Source: Sphingopyxis sp. H050
GTDB lineage: Bacteria > Pseudomonadota > Alphaproteobacteria > Sphingomonadales > Sphingomonadaceae
Direction: 5' to 3'
DNA: 64,000 nt
NCBI RefSeq assembly: GCF_001468265.1
Contig: NZ_LNRZ01000004.1
Span: 186,001 to 250,000 of the forward strand
Positions 16,714-24,858 of the stretch are shown here, piece by piece. Each line of letters starts with the position of its first letter. Within the stretch, counting starts at the first letter, position 1. Made by a program: the position numbers and the translations under genes. The notes beneath the pieces are model-generated. The model saw only the letters and a program-made list of their open reading frames with translations. It was not told the origin of the DNA and made no database searches.

Positions 16714-17322
16714 TTATTCGCTGGCGGGAGCCGGCGGCGGCGCGGCGCGTTTCGCGCGCCATTCCCCGGCCTTTGCCTTCCACGCGTCGCGCTGCGCCTG
16801 ACGTTCGGCGGCGGTCACCTGGCCGTCCTTGTTTGCGTCGGCCGCATCGAAGCGTGCAAGCGCCGCGGTCTGAAACTCCGCTTGGCTGATCGCCTTGTCG
16901 CCGTCGATGTCTGCACGGCCTGCCATCAGGCCATGATGGCCTCCACGCTTGCCGTAATGGCCGCGCATTCCCCGCTTGCCTTCACCGGCGTCGGCGCGCC
17001 TCTCGCCGCGCTTCGCCGCGCGATCGCTGGCGGCCTGATCCCATTCGGCCTTGCTGATGTTGCCATCCTTGTCGGCGTCGAAGCGCTCGAAGGCCTTCGC
17101 GTGCATTTCGCTGCGCTTGACGGCGCGATCGGCCGCGTCGAGCTTTCCGTCCTTGTTGGCGTCCAGCTTGGCGAATCTCTCGGCGGCGTGCGCCTGCACT
17201 TCGGTGCGGGTCAGCGTGCCATTGCCGTCGGCGTCGCCCTTGGAGCCGGCGCCGGGGGCGGCAAGAACAGGCACGGCGATCAACGCTGCGCCCAGGGTCA
17301 GGAAAGTGAGCTTCTTCTTCAC
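16714..17322 (-). CDS. Secreted EF-hand calcium-binding protein
   Basis: A 202-residue periplasmic protein. The signal peptide KKKLTFLTLGAALIAVPVLA is followed by five EF-hand-type loops: GDADGNGTLTRTE, LDANKDGKLDAAD, FDADKDGNISKAE, ADIDGDKAISQAE and ADANKDGQVTAAE. A His/Gly/Arg-rich linker (GHYGKRGGHHG) separates loops three and four, and a Pro/Ala-rich tail ends the protein. The start is a GTG with GAGGAG 8-9 bp upstream. It lies upstream of the response regulator/kinase pair in the same direction, so it may belong to that regulon. Its function beyond calcium binding is unknown. Confidence 0.87.
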   Translation of the reverse strand: MKKKLTFLTLGAALIAVPVLAAPGAGSKGDADGNGTLTRTEVQAHAAERFAKLDANKDGKLDAADRAVKRSEMHAKAFERFDADKDGNISKAEWDQAASDRAAKRGERRADAGEGKRGMRGHYGKRGGHHGLMAGRADIDGDKAISQAEFQTAALARFDAADANKDGQVTAAERQAQRDAWKAKAGEWRAKRAAPPPAPASE

Positions 17323-17333
17323 GTAACGAACTC

Positions 17334-17361
17334 CTCATGGGGAACCGGGGGTTCCGATGAG
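17334..17361 (-). promoter_or_regulatory. Leader hairpin next to the EF-hand ribosome binding site
   Basis: CTCAT-GGGGAACC and GGTTCC-GATGAG form a near-perfect inverted repeat. On the minus strand its 3' arm (ATGAG) runs into the GAGGAG ribosome binding site of the EF-hand gene, so folding could limit its translation. The rest of the 390-bp gap up to 17711 holds one more imperfect hairpin (GCCCCGTCGCA...TGCGGCGGGGC, 17483-17508) and no gene that I can support. Confidence 0.4.
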
Positions 17362-17711
17362 GCTGTTCTATGCCCTGTTTGTCCCAATCCGTTGCCGGAT
17401 GGACGAAAATTTGTCTCAAAATGTCGCAAAATCGCCTGGCCGTTCATATCGGCGCAAGCCGCAGGCCCCCTGAGCCAGATAAGCCCCGTCGCATTTCTGC
17501 GGCGGGGCTCCCTAGCTTCCGTCCGAGGACAGGAAGCAAATTCTACCGTCTCTTTCGATCGAGCAGGTAATTGAAGCGACCGGCGGCAGATATGGTTCCA
17601 GGTTCCGCGCACAATTTTTTGATCCGCCAGCATTCGCGTTGGACAAGCGGCCGTGATCGCGGGACGATCCACCGGGCGTCGCCAGAGTCGATGCGCGCCA
17701 GGAGGGGGCTT

Positions 17712-18956
17712 ATGGTCACGCAGCCGTTTCAGTTTACAGGGTCCACCGGACAAACTTTGTCGGGACGCATGGAAATGCCCGGCGGCCGCGTGCGCGGCTG
17801 GGCAATCTTCGCGCATTGCTTCACCTGCGGGAAGGACAATCGCGCCGCGGTGCGCATCGCGCGCCTGCTCGCACGGCACGGGATCGGCGTGCTCCGCTTC
17901 GACTTTGCCGGGCTCGGCGAGAGCGAAGGCGATTTCGCCGACAGCCGCTTCTCGTTCGATGTTCAGGATCTGCGAGCCGCGGCCGAGGCGCTGGAACAGC
18001 AAGGCAGGACGGCATCGCTGCTGATCGGTCATAGCCTCGGCGGTGCGGCGGCGATCGCGGCGGCGGCCACCCTGCCCTCGATCCGCGCGGTCGCCACGGT
18101 CAATTCGCCCTTCGACGTCTCGCATACGCTGCATCAGTTCGATCCGGCCTCGCTCGCGGTCATCGATGCCGAGGGCGCGGCAGACGTGTTGCTCGCCGGC
18201 CGGCGATTTCGCGTTGGCCGCGGGCTGATCGACGATCTGCGCGAGCAGGACCAGGGCGCGCGGATCGCGGCGCTGCGCCGACCGCTTCTGGTCATGCACG
18301 CGCCGCTCGACGACACCGTCGGGATCGAGAATGCGACCAAAATCTATGTCGCGGCGCGTCATCCCAAGAGCTTCGTATCGCTCGACGACGCCGATCATCT
18401 GCTCAGCCGTCCGCAGGATGTCGAGCGCGTCGGATCGATGATCGCCGCCTGGGCCGCGCCCTACCTCACCGCGCCGGCATCCGCACCCGAGCCCTCGGTC
18501 GATGCCGAGGCGGAGGAAACGCGCGACGGCAAGTTCCAGGTCGCGATCACGTCCGGCGACCATGTCTTCCTCGCCGACGAACCCGTCAGCGTCGGCGGTC
18601 TCGGTTCGGGGCCAAGTCCGTTCGATCTGCTGTCGGCGGCGCTTGCGGCCTGCACGACGATGACGCTCCGCCTCTATGCCGACAACAAGAACTGGCCGGT
18701 TTCGCGTATCCGCACCGCGGTCGGACACCAGAAGGAGGCCGGCCATCCCCAGCCCGACCTGTTCAATGTCCGCATCGCGGTGGAAGGCGCGCTCGACGAC
18801 GAACAGCGTGCGCGCATCCTGGAGATCGCCGAACGCTGCCCCGTTCACCGCACGCTCGAACGCGGCGCACGCTTCAGTACCGTCGCGGGCGATCCGCCGG
18901 CCCCGTGCGAACGGCCCGAGGCGCATATGGACGCCATGGACCGGGCGGTGGAATGA
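17712..18956 (+). CDS. Bifunctional alpha/beta hydrolase - OsmC family protein
   Basis: A fusion of two domains in 414 residues. Residues 1-255 are an alpha/beta hydrolase with the oxyanion-side AHCFTCGKDN segment, nucleophile elbow GHSLGGAA (Ser near 107), Asp in MHAPLDDTVG and His in DADHLL. Residues about 275-405 are an OsmC/Ohr domain with the peroxidatic Cys in LAACTTMTL (C314) and the partner in RCPVHRTL (C376). OsmC/Ohr domains reduce organic hydroperoxides with dihydrolipoamide; the hydrolase may release acyl groups. This fusion is a known architecture. The start at 17712 has GGAGGGGG 5 bp upstream. The gene is the left chromosomal neighbour of the integrated element. Confidence 0.9.
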   Translation: MVTQPFQFTGSTGQTLSGRMEMPGGRVRGWAIFAHCFTCGKDNRAAVRIARLLARHGIGVLRFDFAGLGESEGDFADSRFSFDVQDLRAAAEALEQQGRTASLLIGHSLGGAAAIAAAATLPSIRAVATVNSPFDVSHTLHQFDPASLAVIDAEGAADVLLAGRRFRVGRGLIDDLREQDQGARIAALRRPLLVMHAPLDDTVGIENATKIYVAARHPKSFVSLDDADHLLSRPQDVERVGSMIAAWAAPYLTAPASAPEPSVDAEAEETRDGKFQVAITSGDHVFLADEPVSVGGLGSGPSPFDLLSAALAACTTMTLRLYADNKNWPVSRIRTAVGHQKEAGHPQPDLFNVRIAVEGALDDEQRARILEIAERCPVHRTLERGARFSTVAGDPPAPCERPEAHMDAMDRAVE

Positions 18957-18974
18957 CGATGTTCGGGGAAAGAG

Positions 18975-18996
18975 CTTGGAGCGGGTAGCGGGAATC
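18975..18996. repeat. attL: direct repeat of the tRNA-Gly 3' end
   Basis: CTTGGAGCGGGTAGCGGGAA plus TC is identical to 28431-28452, where it forms the 3' end of tRNA-Gly(UCC) including the encoded CCA. Identity stops sharply on both sides (AGAG|...|TCAAAG here, GGGC|...|GAACCC there). It marks the distal end of the integrated element. Confidence 0.88.
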
Positions 18997-19118
18997 TCAA
19001 AGTCTCAATAATCGCCTTTTGTGCGATCATTGAAGGGCAGCAGCGATAATCAGGCCCCGCGATATGCCCCCATAATTTCCCTCTAGCGCGTCGACTGGCG
19101 CCGCCATACCCTCGCGCC

Positions 19119-19571
19119 ATGCAGGCCGACCCAAAGACGCCAACAGAGCCGATCGCCCGCCATTTGGCAGCGATCACCCGCGAAGCGGCGGGCCGGGCCT
19201 ATGAAGCTGATGCCGCAACTGCCGGAAAGATCACGACTTGGCTAATAACTGTCCTGACCACACTTCACGCTGGCGGGTTTTTGGCCGCGATCGATAACGC
19301 GGACAAGATTGCGAACCCCTTTGAGGTAAAGCTGGCGCTATTGGCTGGACTCATAAGCACCATTTCGGGAGGCGCGGTCGGGATGGTGCACTACAATTAC
19401 TTAGCTGAGAGATGGCGCTTAGAGATGCACATGGAGATCGAGGGCAGTAAGGAAATTGGGACAGCCGCTCAAGCCGCTCAGAAGCTCGCTGACGTCGCCG
19501 ATCGACTAGCCGTCAGCCTGCTCGCCGTCTCCGTGATTTGTCTCGGCATAGCAGGCGCCCACGCGTTCTAG
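19119..19571 (+). CDS. Unknown small membrane protein of the element
   Basis: A 150-residue protein with three hydrophobic stretches: around TTWLITVLTTLHAGGFLAAI (residues 42-62), LALLAGLISTISGGAVGMVHY (about 74-95) and LAVSLLAVSVICLGIAGAHAF at the C-terminus. A charged N-terminus and an amphipathic stretch (HMEIEGSKEIGTAAQAAQKLADVADR) lie between. I do not recognise a family. It begins 123 bp inside the left att site and is followed 2 bp later by the next gene. Possible roles such as exclusion or toxin activity are speculation. Confidence 0.6.
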   Translation: MQADPKTPTEPIARHLAAITREAAGRAYEADAATAGKITTWLITVLTTLHAGGFLAAIDNADKIANPFEVKLALLAGLISTISGGAVGMVHYNYLAERWRLEMHMEIEGSKEIGTAAQAAQKLADVADRLAVSLLAVSVICLGIAGAHAF

Positions 19572-19573
19572 TC

Positions 19574-19858
19574 ATGCCCTACGAGCGTCAACCCTTGGAT
19601 GAGATCGAAAGCGACCCGCAGCGACCAGCGCGCGCTGCCATCTATCACCTCGCGCTCGCAATGGTCCGATCGGGCGGGCTTGCGCCAGAGGAATTGGTGG
19701 CGGCGGCATCCAGATTGGAGCGCGAAGGCCGGGAAAGTGACGAACCCGAGCTTGAGGACTGGTCGGACATCGCGCATTTGATGCGCCTGGCTGCGCTCGA
19801 CATCGAAGGCGACGATCGCCCGTCGCTTGGCGTGATCGACGGGGGCAAGGATGGCTAA
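19574..19858 (+). CDS. Unknown 94-residue acidic protein of the element
   Basis: A soluble, acidic protein starting MPYERQPLDEIESDP, 2 bp after the preceding membrane protein gene and overlapping the next gene by 8 bp. It contains helical, charged segments (LVAAASRLEREGRESDEPELEDW) and no motif I recognise. The tight spacing on both sides supports it as a real gene in a three-gene operon. Confidence 0.6.
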   Translation: MPYERQPLDEIESDPQRPARAAIYHLALAMVRSGGLAPEELVAAASRLEREGRESDEPELEDWSDIAHLMRLAALDIEGDDRPSLGVIDGGKDG

Positions 19859-20159
19859 GAAACCGACCCTGCTTGAACGAATGCAATCGGCGAGCATCGC
19901 TCAATGGCTCGATAGCGAGGCTGGCCGGTTGACGACTTCACTCGATGATATTTTGAACCCGAGCCGTGCCTATCTAAAAAAGCATTCAGACGAAGAGCTC
20001 GCCGAGCTGATCGTCGCCAAGCCGAACACCCGTGAGGCGGAATTGTGCCGCAGCATCATGCGCGAGCGCGAGGCTTGGAGAACGCCGGCTAAGTGGGCGC
20101 TATATATTGCCCTTGCGTCGCTGGCGATCGGAACGTCCGCGTTCATTCGGACCCTTTAG
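19851..20159 (+). CDS. Unknown 102-residue protein with C-terminal anchor
   Basis: MAKKPTLLERMQSASIAQWL opens a helical cytoplasmic part, and the last 20 residues (WALYIALASLAIGTSAFIRTL) form a single membrane segment. The start codon overlaps the previous gene by 8 bp. Its end overlaps the end of the convergent zinc-ribbon gene by 17 bp. The family is unknown. With its two upstream partners it forms the plus-strand cargo at the left end of the element. Confidence 0.6.
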   Translation: MAKKPTLLERMQSASIAQWLDSEAGRLTTSLDDILNPSRAYLKKHSDEELAELIVAKPNTREAELCRSIMREREAWRTPAKWALYIALASLAIGTSAFIRTL

Positions 20160-20532
20160 AAGAAGCCACCGCAGCGACGATCGCGCCGACGCCCATGGAC
20201 AGCACACCCATCGCAGCGAGGAATAGGCTCACCGCGAGCGCAACACCCTTCTGGAACATGAGATCGAGATTCACGACGTCCGAATCGTAGGACGAAACCG
20301 ATATCTCCATGAAGAATGACAGCGCAAAGCCGATTACGCCGATCCCGACGAGCGCCATGCCCCAGCCGTTCCAGTTGTCGCCCGGCGATGACGTGCCGCC
20401 CATGTCCGGCGTCCAGTCGACGGCTTCACCTCCGATACCGGCGACGCTGGCGAAGCTGTAGCCGCACTGGCACTTTGTCGCATCGGCGGCTGCATCGGTT
20501 CCGCACATCGGGCATGATTTCGTTTCGGCCAT
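20143..20532 (-). CDS. Zinc-ribbon membrane protein
   Basis: A 129-residue protein. The N-terminal zinc ribbon has C-P-M-C-G-T and C-Q-C-G-Y (four cysteines within residues 7-25), followed by a Gly/Ser-rich linker and two membrane segments (WGMALVGIGVIGFALSFFM and VALAVSLFLAAMGVLSMGVGAIVAAVA). The start ATG has GGGGAGAGA just upstream. It is the last gene of the minus-strand operon of the element. The function is unknown; zinc ribbon plus two helices is common in small phage-island and host membrane proteins. Confidence 0.65.
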   Translation of the reverse strand: MAETKSCPMCGTDAAADATKCQCGYSFASVAGIGGEAVDWTPDMGGTSSPGDNWNGWGMALVGIGVIGFALSFFMEISVSSYDSDVVNLDLMFQKGVALAVSLFLAAMGVLSMGVGAIVAAVASSKGSE

Positions 20533-20596
20533 AGTCTCTCCCCTTTCGCATGGGGCTATCGCAGCGCAAGGATCCGCGCAATGCGAAGCAGATCCG

Positions 20597-20881
20597 CTAT
20601 AGAGGGATGCCGTTAGCTCGGCCGGCGATGACTTCATCGACCTTGCTGAGTGCCGCGGCGGACATATCATGGAAAAGCTCAGGAATGGTTCGCACGCCGT
20701 TGCTCGCATCGGTCGCCTGCAGGATTGCTTCTTCGAAGTGCTGCGCGATAGTCCAGGTATCACCTGGGTGCGGTCGCAGTTCAAAGATTGTCGGATCCAG
20801 AACCTGCAGCGCGGCACGAATAACCTGCAACTGCTCATTCCCCGTTAGCTGCGGCTGGTCGGGCTTCGGTTCGATATTCAT
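20597..20881 (-). CDS. Unknown 94-residue protein after the tape-measure gene
   Basis: It starts MNIEPKPDQPQLTGNEQLQ with AGGAG 7 bp upstream. The chain is soluble and helical, with one Trp in PGDTWTIAQHFEEAILQA. It follows the tape-measure gene by 20 bp in the same direction. No family is recognised; position suggests a phage-derived gene. Confidence 0.55.
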   Translation of the reverse strand: MNIEPKPDQPQLTGNEQLQVIRAALQVLDPTIFELRPHPGDTWTIAQHFEEAILQATDASNGVRTIPELFHDMSAAALSKVDEVIAGRANGIPL

Positions 20882-20901
20882 GTTCACTCCTAACAATAAC
20901 C

Positions 20902-23163
20902 TTACAGCCGCGGCGTCGAAAGCTGGTTCAAGGCCTTCTGTGCGCCCAAGTCGCTGACTTCTCCCGCTGTGGCGCGCACGACTTCAACCGCCACGCTGGC
21001 ACTGCGCTGATCGATGCGCGCGTCGATGTCACCGGAGAGCGCGAGGCGCACCGTTGTGACCCCGCCACCTTGCACCGCGGGCTGGGTAGCGCGCTGGTTG
21101 ATTTGGCCGAGCGGAATGACGGTCCCGCCCTGCGAGCCCATGCGCAGATATTCGGCCCCGCCCCGCTGTTCATTGACGCGCACTGTTTGGCCCGGTGCGA
21201 CATAGCCGCCAGAGGCGCGGCCGAAAAAGCCTGCGACGCCTTTGGCAATTCCCGCGGCCGCGCTGGCCTCACTGCCTCCACCGCCACCGCCGCTCATGTT
21301 GAACGCGGATGCCAGCGAGTTCACGATCGTCTGTTGAATTGCGATCCGAATGAGATCCGCGATGATCGCCTTCGCGACCGACTTGAAGACGTCGCCGAGA
21401 TTTTTCGAGTTCATGATCGCGTCGGTGAGCCCGTCGTTCAAGCTCTGCAGCCCGTTGACGGCAACCTTCTCGAATTCGTCGTCCATGTTGAGGCCGACCT
21501 TGCGGATATCGTCGAGATACTGCCCGAGCGGTCCCTTGCTGTCGCGATCGAAACCAGCCGTGTCGGCGGCCTGTTTGCGAGCAAGCGCGGCGCGTGCGGC
21601 GGCGGCATCCGCAACGTCGCCGCGAGCAATCGCCTCGTCGAGCAACTTGCGCTCGATATCCTGCTGAATTTCGAGCATCCGGCGCTCGATCTCGACGCGA
21701 GCCTTGCGCACGTCGGTAACGCCTGACTCGGCGCCGAGGGCCGCAAGCTCATCGCGCATCGCATCGGTCTGCTGCCGGGCGAGGCGTTCCTGCTCCTCGC
21801 GCGCAATGGCCTGCCCATAGAATGACTTCTGCTTTTCGACGATGATATCGCCGGTATCGTCCTCGGTGATGCGCTGGCCATACAGGGCGTCGAGGATCTT
21901 ACGCTGCTCCGCCGCCTGATCCGCCGTCAAGGCCTTTGCCTTGACCTTCGCTTCGATATCGGATTCGCGCATGGCGCGTTCCTCGGCGAGAATTTGGCGT
22001 TGCAAATCAGCGCGCGCGGTTGCGTCGTCCGTCAGCCGCTCCTCCGCGCGCAGCCTTTCGATGCGAAGGTTTGCTTCCTCGTCAGCGGCGCGGGCGTCCT
22101 TTTCTGCCTGCGTCGGCCCTGATGGTCCTCCGGACGTGCGCGAGCGGACGGGCTTGGTAGGCGCCGTGCTGGCTTTCGGCGTCGAGCTTGGGTCAAGGTC
22201 AACGCCAGCATCATTCGCGGCGGCAATCACTTGAATCCGAACGCGCAGGCCAGCCTCGAGCCGCCGCTCGGCACCGAGCTTCTCTTCGGCCTGTCGAAGC
22301 TGCGGAGACCGACGCCCCTCGCGGACGGCGCCCGGGTTGGCTGCACGCGCAGCGCGGATGTATTCGACGAGATTGGCCTGTCGATTCTGCGACGCGCGGA
22401 TATCGTCATTCAGGGTTTGAAGCTTGCCGCCCGCCGTACCCTGACTGAACTTGCGGGCCTCGATCAGAGCCTGCCTGTAGGAATCGGCGAGGCCATCGAC
22501 CGATCCCTTTGCTCGATCGGCGGCAGCGGCCAATTCGTCGGTCTGGACGCCCGCGGCCTTGAGCTTGGCGATCATGCCGTCGAGTTCGGCCGCATTCTGG
22601 CTGTTCGCGTCGCGCAACTCGTCGATCGACTTGCTGGCGTTGTCGCTCTGGCCAACGAGATAGTACAGACCTGCGCCAACCGCGGCGATGGCGAGCACGA
22701 CGCCGCCCGGGCCGCTGAGGACACCGGTAAGTCCGCCGAACGCAAAGGTCGCTGCCTCCGCAGCCGTCGCAGCGCCTCCCATTGCCGCGGTGAGCGCGAA
22801 GAATGCACGCGAGCCTGCTATGGCGTTCACGACAAGTGATGTGCCCATGAGGGCTGAGATCGTTGCGATCGCGGGGATGATGACGTCGAGATTATCGGCA
22901 AGCAGCGCCAACCCATCGGCTAGAGCCCCGGTTACACCATTGGCCGACGACGCTGATCCGACGTAGACAGTCAGGCGGGCAGCGTCTGCCCGATCGTCAT
23001 CGCTCAAAGCAAAGTCGATACTTTCGCGATCGTGATGCTGAGCCGATCCTAGAAGCCGGTCGCGCTCAGCCGTGGCGTCCGCAATAAGCTGCTCAAGGTC
23101 GGTGATCCGAATTCCGTCATTCTGGCGGGCGCTGAGGATGCGCTCTGCGATAGTTTTGGCCAT
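20902..23163 (-). CDS. Tape-measure-like phage tail protein (probably chimeric)
   Basis: A 753-residue protein. After a charged N-terminal stretch (residues 1-66), a hydrophobic region at about 72-180 (LLADNLDVIIPAIATISALMG, GPGGVVLAIAAVGAGLYYLVG) resembles the membrane-active part of siphophage tape measures. Long Ala/Arg/Glu-rich coiled-coil stretches follow at about 240-560. The C-terminus has the typical GGYVAPGQTVRVNEQRGGAEYL segment. Tape measures set tail length and help DNA entry. The N-terminal 66 residues look like the start of another small phage protein, suggesting an internal deletion fused two genes. No other tail gene is nearby, so it probably does not build a tail. Confidence 0.72.
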   Translation of the reverse strand: MAKTIAERILSARQNDGIRITDLEQLIADATAERDRLLGSAQHHDRESIDFALSDDDRADAARLTVYVGSASSANGVTGALADGLALLADNLDVIIPAIATISALMGTSLVVNAIAGSRAFFALTAAMGGAATAAEAATFAFGGLTGVLSGPGGVVLAIAAVGAGLYYLVGQSDNASKSIDELRDANSQNAAELDGMIAKLKAAGVQTDELAAAADRAKGSVDGLADSYRQALIEARKFSQGTAGGKLQTLNDDIRASQNRQANLVEYIRAARAANPGAVREGRRSPQLRQAEEKLGAERRLEAGLRVRIQVIAAANDAGVDLDPSSTPKASTAPTKPVRSRTSGGPSGPTQAEKDARAADEEANLRIERLRAEERLTDDATARADLQRQILAEERAMRESDIEAKVKAKALTADQAAEQRKILDALYGQRITEDDTGDIIVEKQKSFYGQAIAREEQERLARQQTDAMRDELAALGAESGVTDVRKARVEIERRMLEIQQDIERKLLDEAIARGDVADAAAARAALARKQAADTAGFDRDSKGPLGQYLDDIRKVGLNMDDEFEKVAVNGLQSLNDGLTDAIMNSKNLGDVFKSVAKAIIADLIRIAIQQTIVNSLASAFNMSGGGGGGSEASAAAGIAKGVAGFFGRASGGYVAPGQTVRVNEQRGGAEYLRMGSQGGTVIPLGQINQRATQPAVQGGGVTTVRLALSGDIDARIDQRSASVAVEVVRATAGEVSDLGAQKALNQLSTPRL

Positions 23164-23173
23164 GATCGCCCCC

Positions 23174-23761
23174 TCAGCCGTAGTGGTGCGCGCGCGCATA
23201 GTCGCGGACGGCAGCGCCCGCATCGGGAGCGCTATCGCCAATGCGGCATTCGCTACCGGCGCGCCCCTTGGCCACCAAAGCAATGTGGTCGCCCCGAATG
23301 CGCGACATCGTTGCCTGATACTTGGTTCCGTCGGGTGCAATCCCGTCCCCCCAAGTGATCGTGCTCGAATAGCCGGCGCTGAGCTGATTCACCCCGCTGT
23401 CATAGGCCTTCACGGCAGACGCATCTGCGAGCATGAGCGGGATTTCGACAAAATCGCCGTCGCGCGCGACCTTGCCCTCGGTCCAGCCAGCCGCGACCTG
23501 TTTCCAGTTGTCGACGGTGACGCCGCCAGGCGGATGGTCGACCGTAATCGCCTTGTGCGCAAAGCTGGCCATCGCGGCTTCGTCAAAGACCTCGCTTTCG
23601 GGACGGTAAACCGTCACCGTCGCAAGATCGGACCGCCCCATTTCGTGCCCGGCATATTCGTAGCACCCGCTGCGCGCGAATTTGCAGACCGCGGCGATGC
23701 GGCCATCGGCGAGGCGGCGCACTTTTTCGAGCGGCGCGCGGTCATGGAAGGTCATTTGCAT
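23174..23761 (-). CDS. DUF2213 phage head-region protein
   Basis: A 195-residue protein of the DUF2213 family found in the head gene cluster of many siphophages. The pattern KAITVDHPPGGVTVDNWK, VARDGDFVEIPLMLADASAVKAYDSG and NQLSAGYSSTI is visible. The His of DHPP and the Ser of QLSAGYS occupy positions reminiscent of prohead proteases, but catalysis is not established. The start has GAGGAG 8 bp upstream. It lies 10 bp before the tape-measure-like gene, whereas a portal and capsid gene would normally surround it; these are absent. Confidence 0.75.
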   Translation of the reverse strand: MQMTFHDRAPLEKVRRLADGRIAAVCKFARSGCYEYAGHEMGRSDLATVTVYRPESEVFDEAAMASFAHKAITVDHPPGGVTVDNWKQVAAGWTEGKVARDGDFVEIPLMLADASAVKAYDSGVNQLSAGYSSTITWGDGIAPDGTKYQATMSRIRGDHIALVAKGRAGSECRIGDSAPDAGAAVRDYARAHHYG

Positions 23762-23772
23762 ATCAGGGCTCC

Positions 23773-24066
23773 TCAGCGTTTCGGACGGGGCATAGGGATG
23801 GGATCGTGGCGCGGGAGGCGCCGGCCCTCGGCGAAGAGGGCATCGAACATGCCGTGGATGTAATCGGCGCTGCGATCGGTGACGTCGGAGCCCATGGCTT
23901 TGCAGGCAACGGCGCGGATCTCGGTCGGCGTCATTGCGAGCGAAACATCGAGATCCGTGCCGCACATCATCAAGGCGTGCGTGACGGCGACGACGCGGGC
24001 CTTTTCATCTTCGGTGATGGGGAGCGCTTCATCGGAGGGAAGGCTAACCTCGGGGTCGTTCGTCAT
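23773..24066 (-). CDS. Unknown 97-residue protein of the phage operon
   Basis: It starts MTNDPEVSLPSDEALPITEDEK with GGAGACGAGA upstream. The body is helical (ARVVAVTHALMMCG) with a basic Pro/Arg C-terminus. It ends 11 bp before the DUF2213 gene, supporting co-transcription. No family is recognised. About 200 bp upstream (24067-24265) I see no further gene. Confidence 0.55.
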   Translation of the reverse strand: MTNDPEVSLPSDEALPITEDEKARVVAVTHALMMCGTDLDVSLAMTPTEIRAVACKAMGSDVTDRSADYIHGMFDALFAEGRRLPRHDPIPMPRPKR

Positions 24067-24265
24067 TCTCGTCTCCATGAGCCCGGCAAATGCGAGGGCG
24101 GTGGTCGAGGTGGAGAATGACAGAGGGCCTCCGGGCCGCGTCATGTAAAAATTGCGGAACCGTGCGCACCGATGGGGCCGTTATCGGGGGCCTAATTTCT
24201 TAAAGGCCGCCTGTGATCCTCACAGAAAACCGATTGGCGAGATCTATTCGATTCCCTGTAAGGTC

Positions 24266-24712
24266 TCAGCGCGCGCTATGGAGGGGTCGGCGGCCGTGCT
24301 CGCGGATGTAGGCCGCCCGCGCTTCCCGCAACTCGGTGCGTCCGGTTTCGTCGATCCACCTCGCCACGACCCGCCAGTTGGTCGCATAGTGCTCCATGAT
24401 CCCGTCCCAGCCCATGCGGATGTACGTCTGCCGAAAATCGGCAGGGCAAGTCCGATATGGGCGCTCCCGGCCTTCCCGGGTCATGGTTCGCGATCGATCA
24501 TCTGGTGCATGCCCGCGCAGCCGATCGAGTGACGGGTGGCGATCATCCTCGCCGCCGCTGCAGTCCTGCTCGTCGCCGTTGGGCTCGAGGTCGGGATCGC
24601 CGTCCAGCTCGTCGAGCCGTTCGATCATTCGCGCCACCATGCGGGCGAGTAGCGGACGAGGCAGCGACGGGATGATATCGAGCGCCAGGTCGAGAGGCAG
24701 CCGAGCGGCCAC
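24266..24712 (-). CDS. Unknown 148-residue protein of the phage operon
   Basis: It starts with GTG (AARLPLDLALDIIPSLP), preceded by GGAGTGAGGGG. An acidic, low-complexity linker joins a helical N-terminus to a C-terminal part (IRMGWDGIMEHYATNWRVV, then RWIDETGRTELREARAAY). The latter looks like a small helix-turn-helix-like module, but I would not call a DNA-binding domain on this alone. It lies 29 bp after the 38-residue gene and reads the same way. Confidence 0.5.
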   Translation of the reverse strand: MAARLPLDLALDIIPSLPRPLLARMVARMIERLDELDGDPDLEPNGDEQDCSGGEDDRHPSLDRLRGHAPDDRSRTMTREGRERPYRTCPADFRQTYIRMGWDGIMEHYATNWRVVARWIDETGRTELREARAAYIREHGRRPLHSAR

Positions 24713-24741
24713 CCCTCACTCCATGATATGCCCGAGCGCGC

Positions 24742-24858
24742 TCATCGCAGCACCCGTGTCGCGAGGTCGGCGACGGCAAGCATTACGACTGCCAGAGTCA
24801 CCGCCGCGAAGATGATGGCGGCCTCGCAAGCGCGGGAAGGATCGCGAGGCGGGGTCAT
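24742..24858 (-). CDS. Very small membrane protein (38 residues)
   Basis: It reads MTPPRDPSRACEAAIIFAAV followed by TLAVVMLAVADLATRVLR and a stop, giving one clear membrane helix. Its ATG overlaps the stop codon of the upstream gene (ATGA, 24855-24858), the same coupling used between the two genes before it. Length, hydrophobicity and coupling support a real gene. The function is unknown; holin-like or host-modifying roles are possible but unproven. Confidence 0.5.
   Translation of the reverse strand: MTPPRDPSRACEAAIIFAAVTLAVVMLAVADLATRVLR

Noticed and set aside
18975-18996. Possible second tRNA-Gly gene at the left att site
   Set aside because: Only the last 22 bases of the tRNA are present; no anticodon or D-arm follows.
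23806-24148. Plus-strand frames opposite the phage operon
   Set aside because: No ribosome binding sites or motifs, and they are antisense to coupled minus-strand genes.
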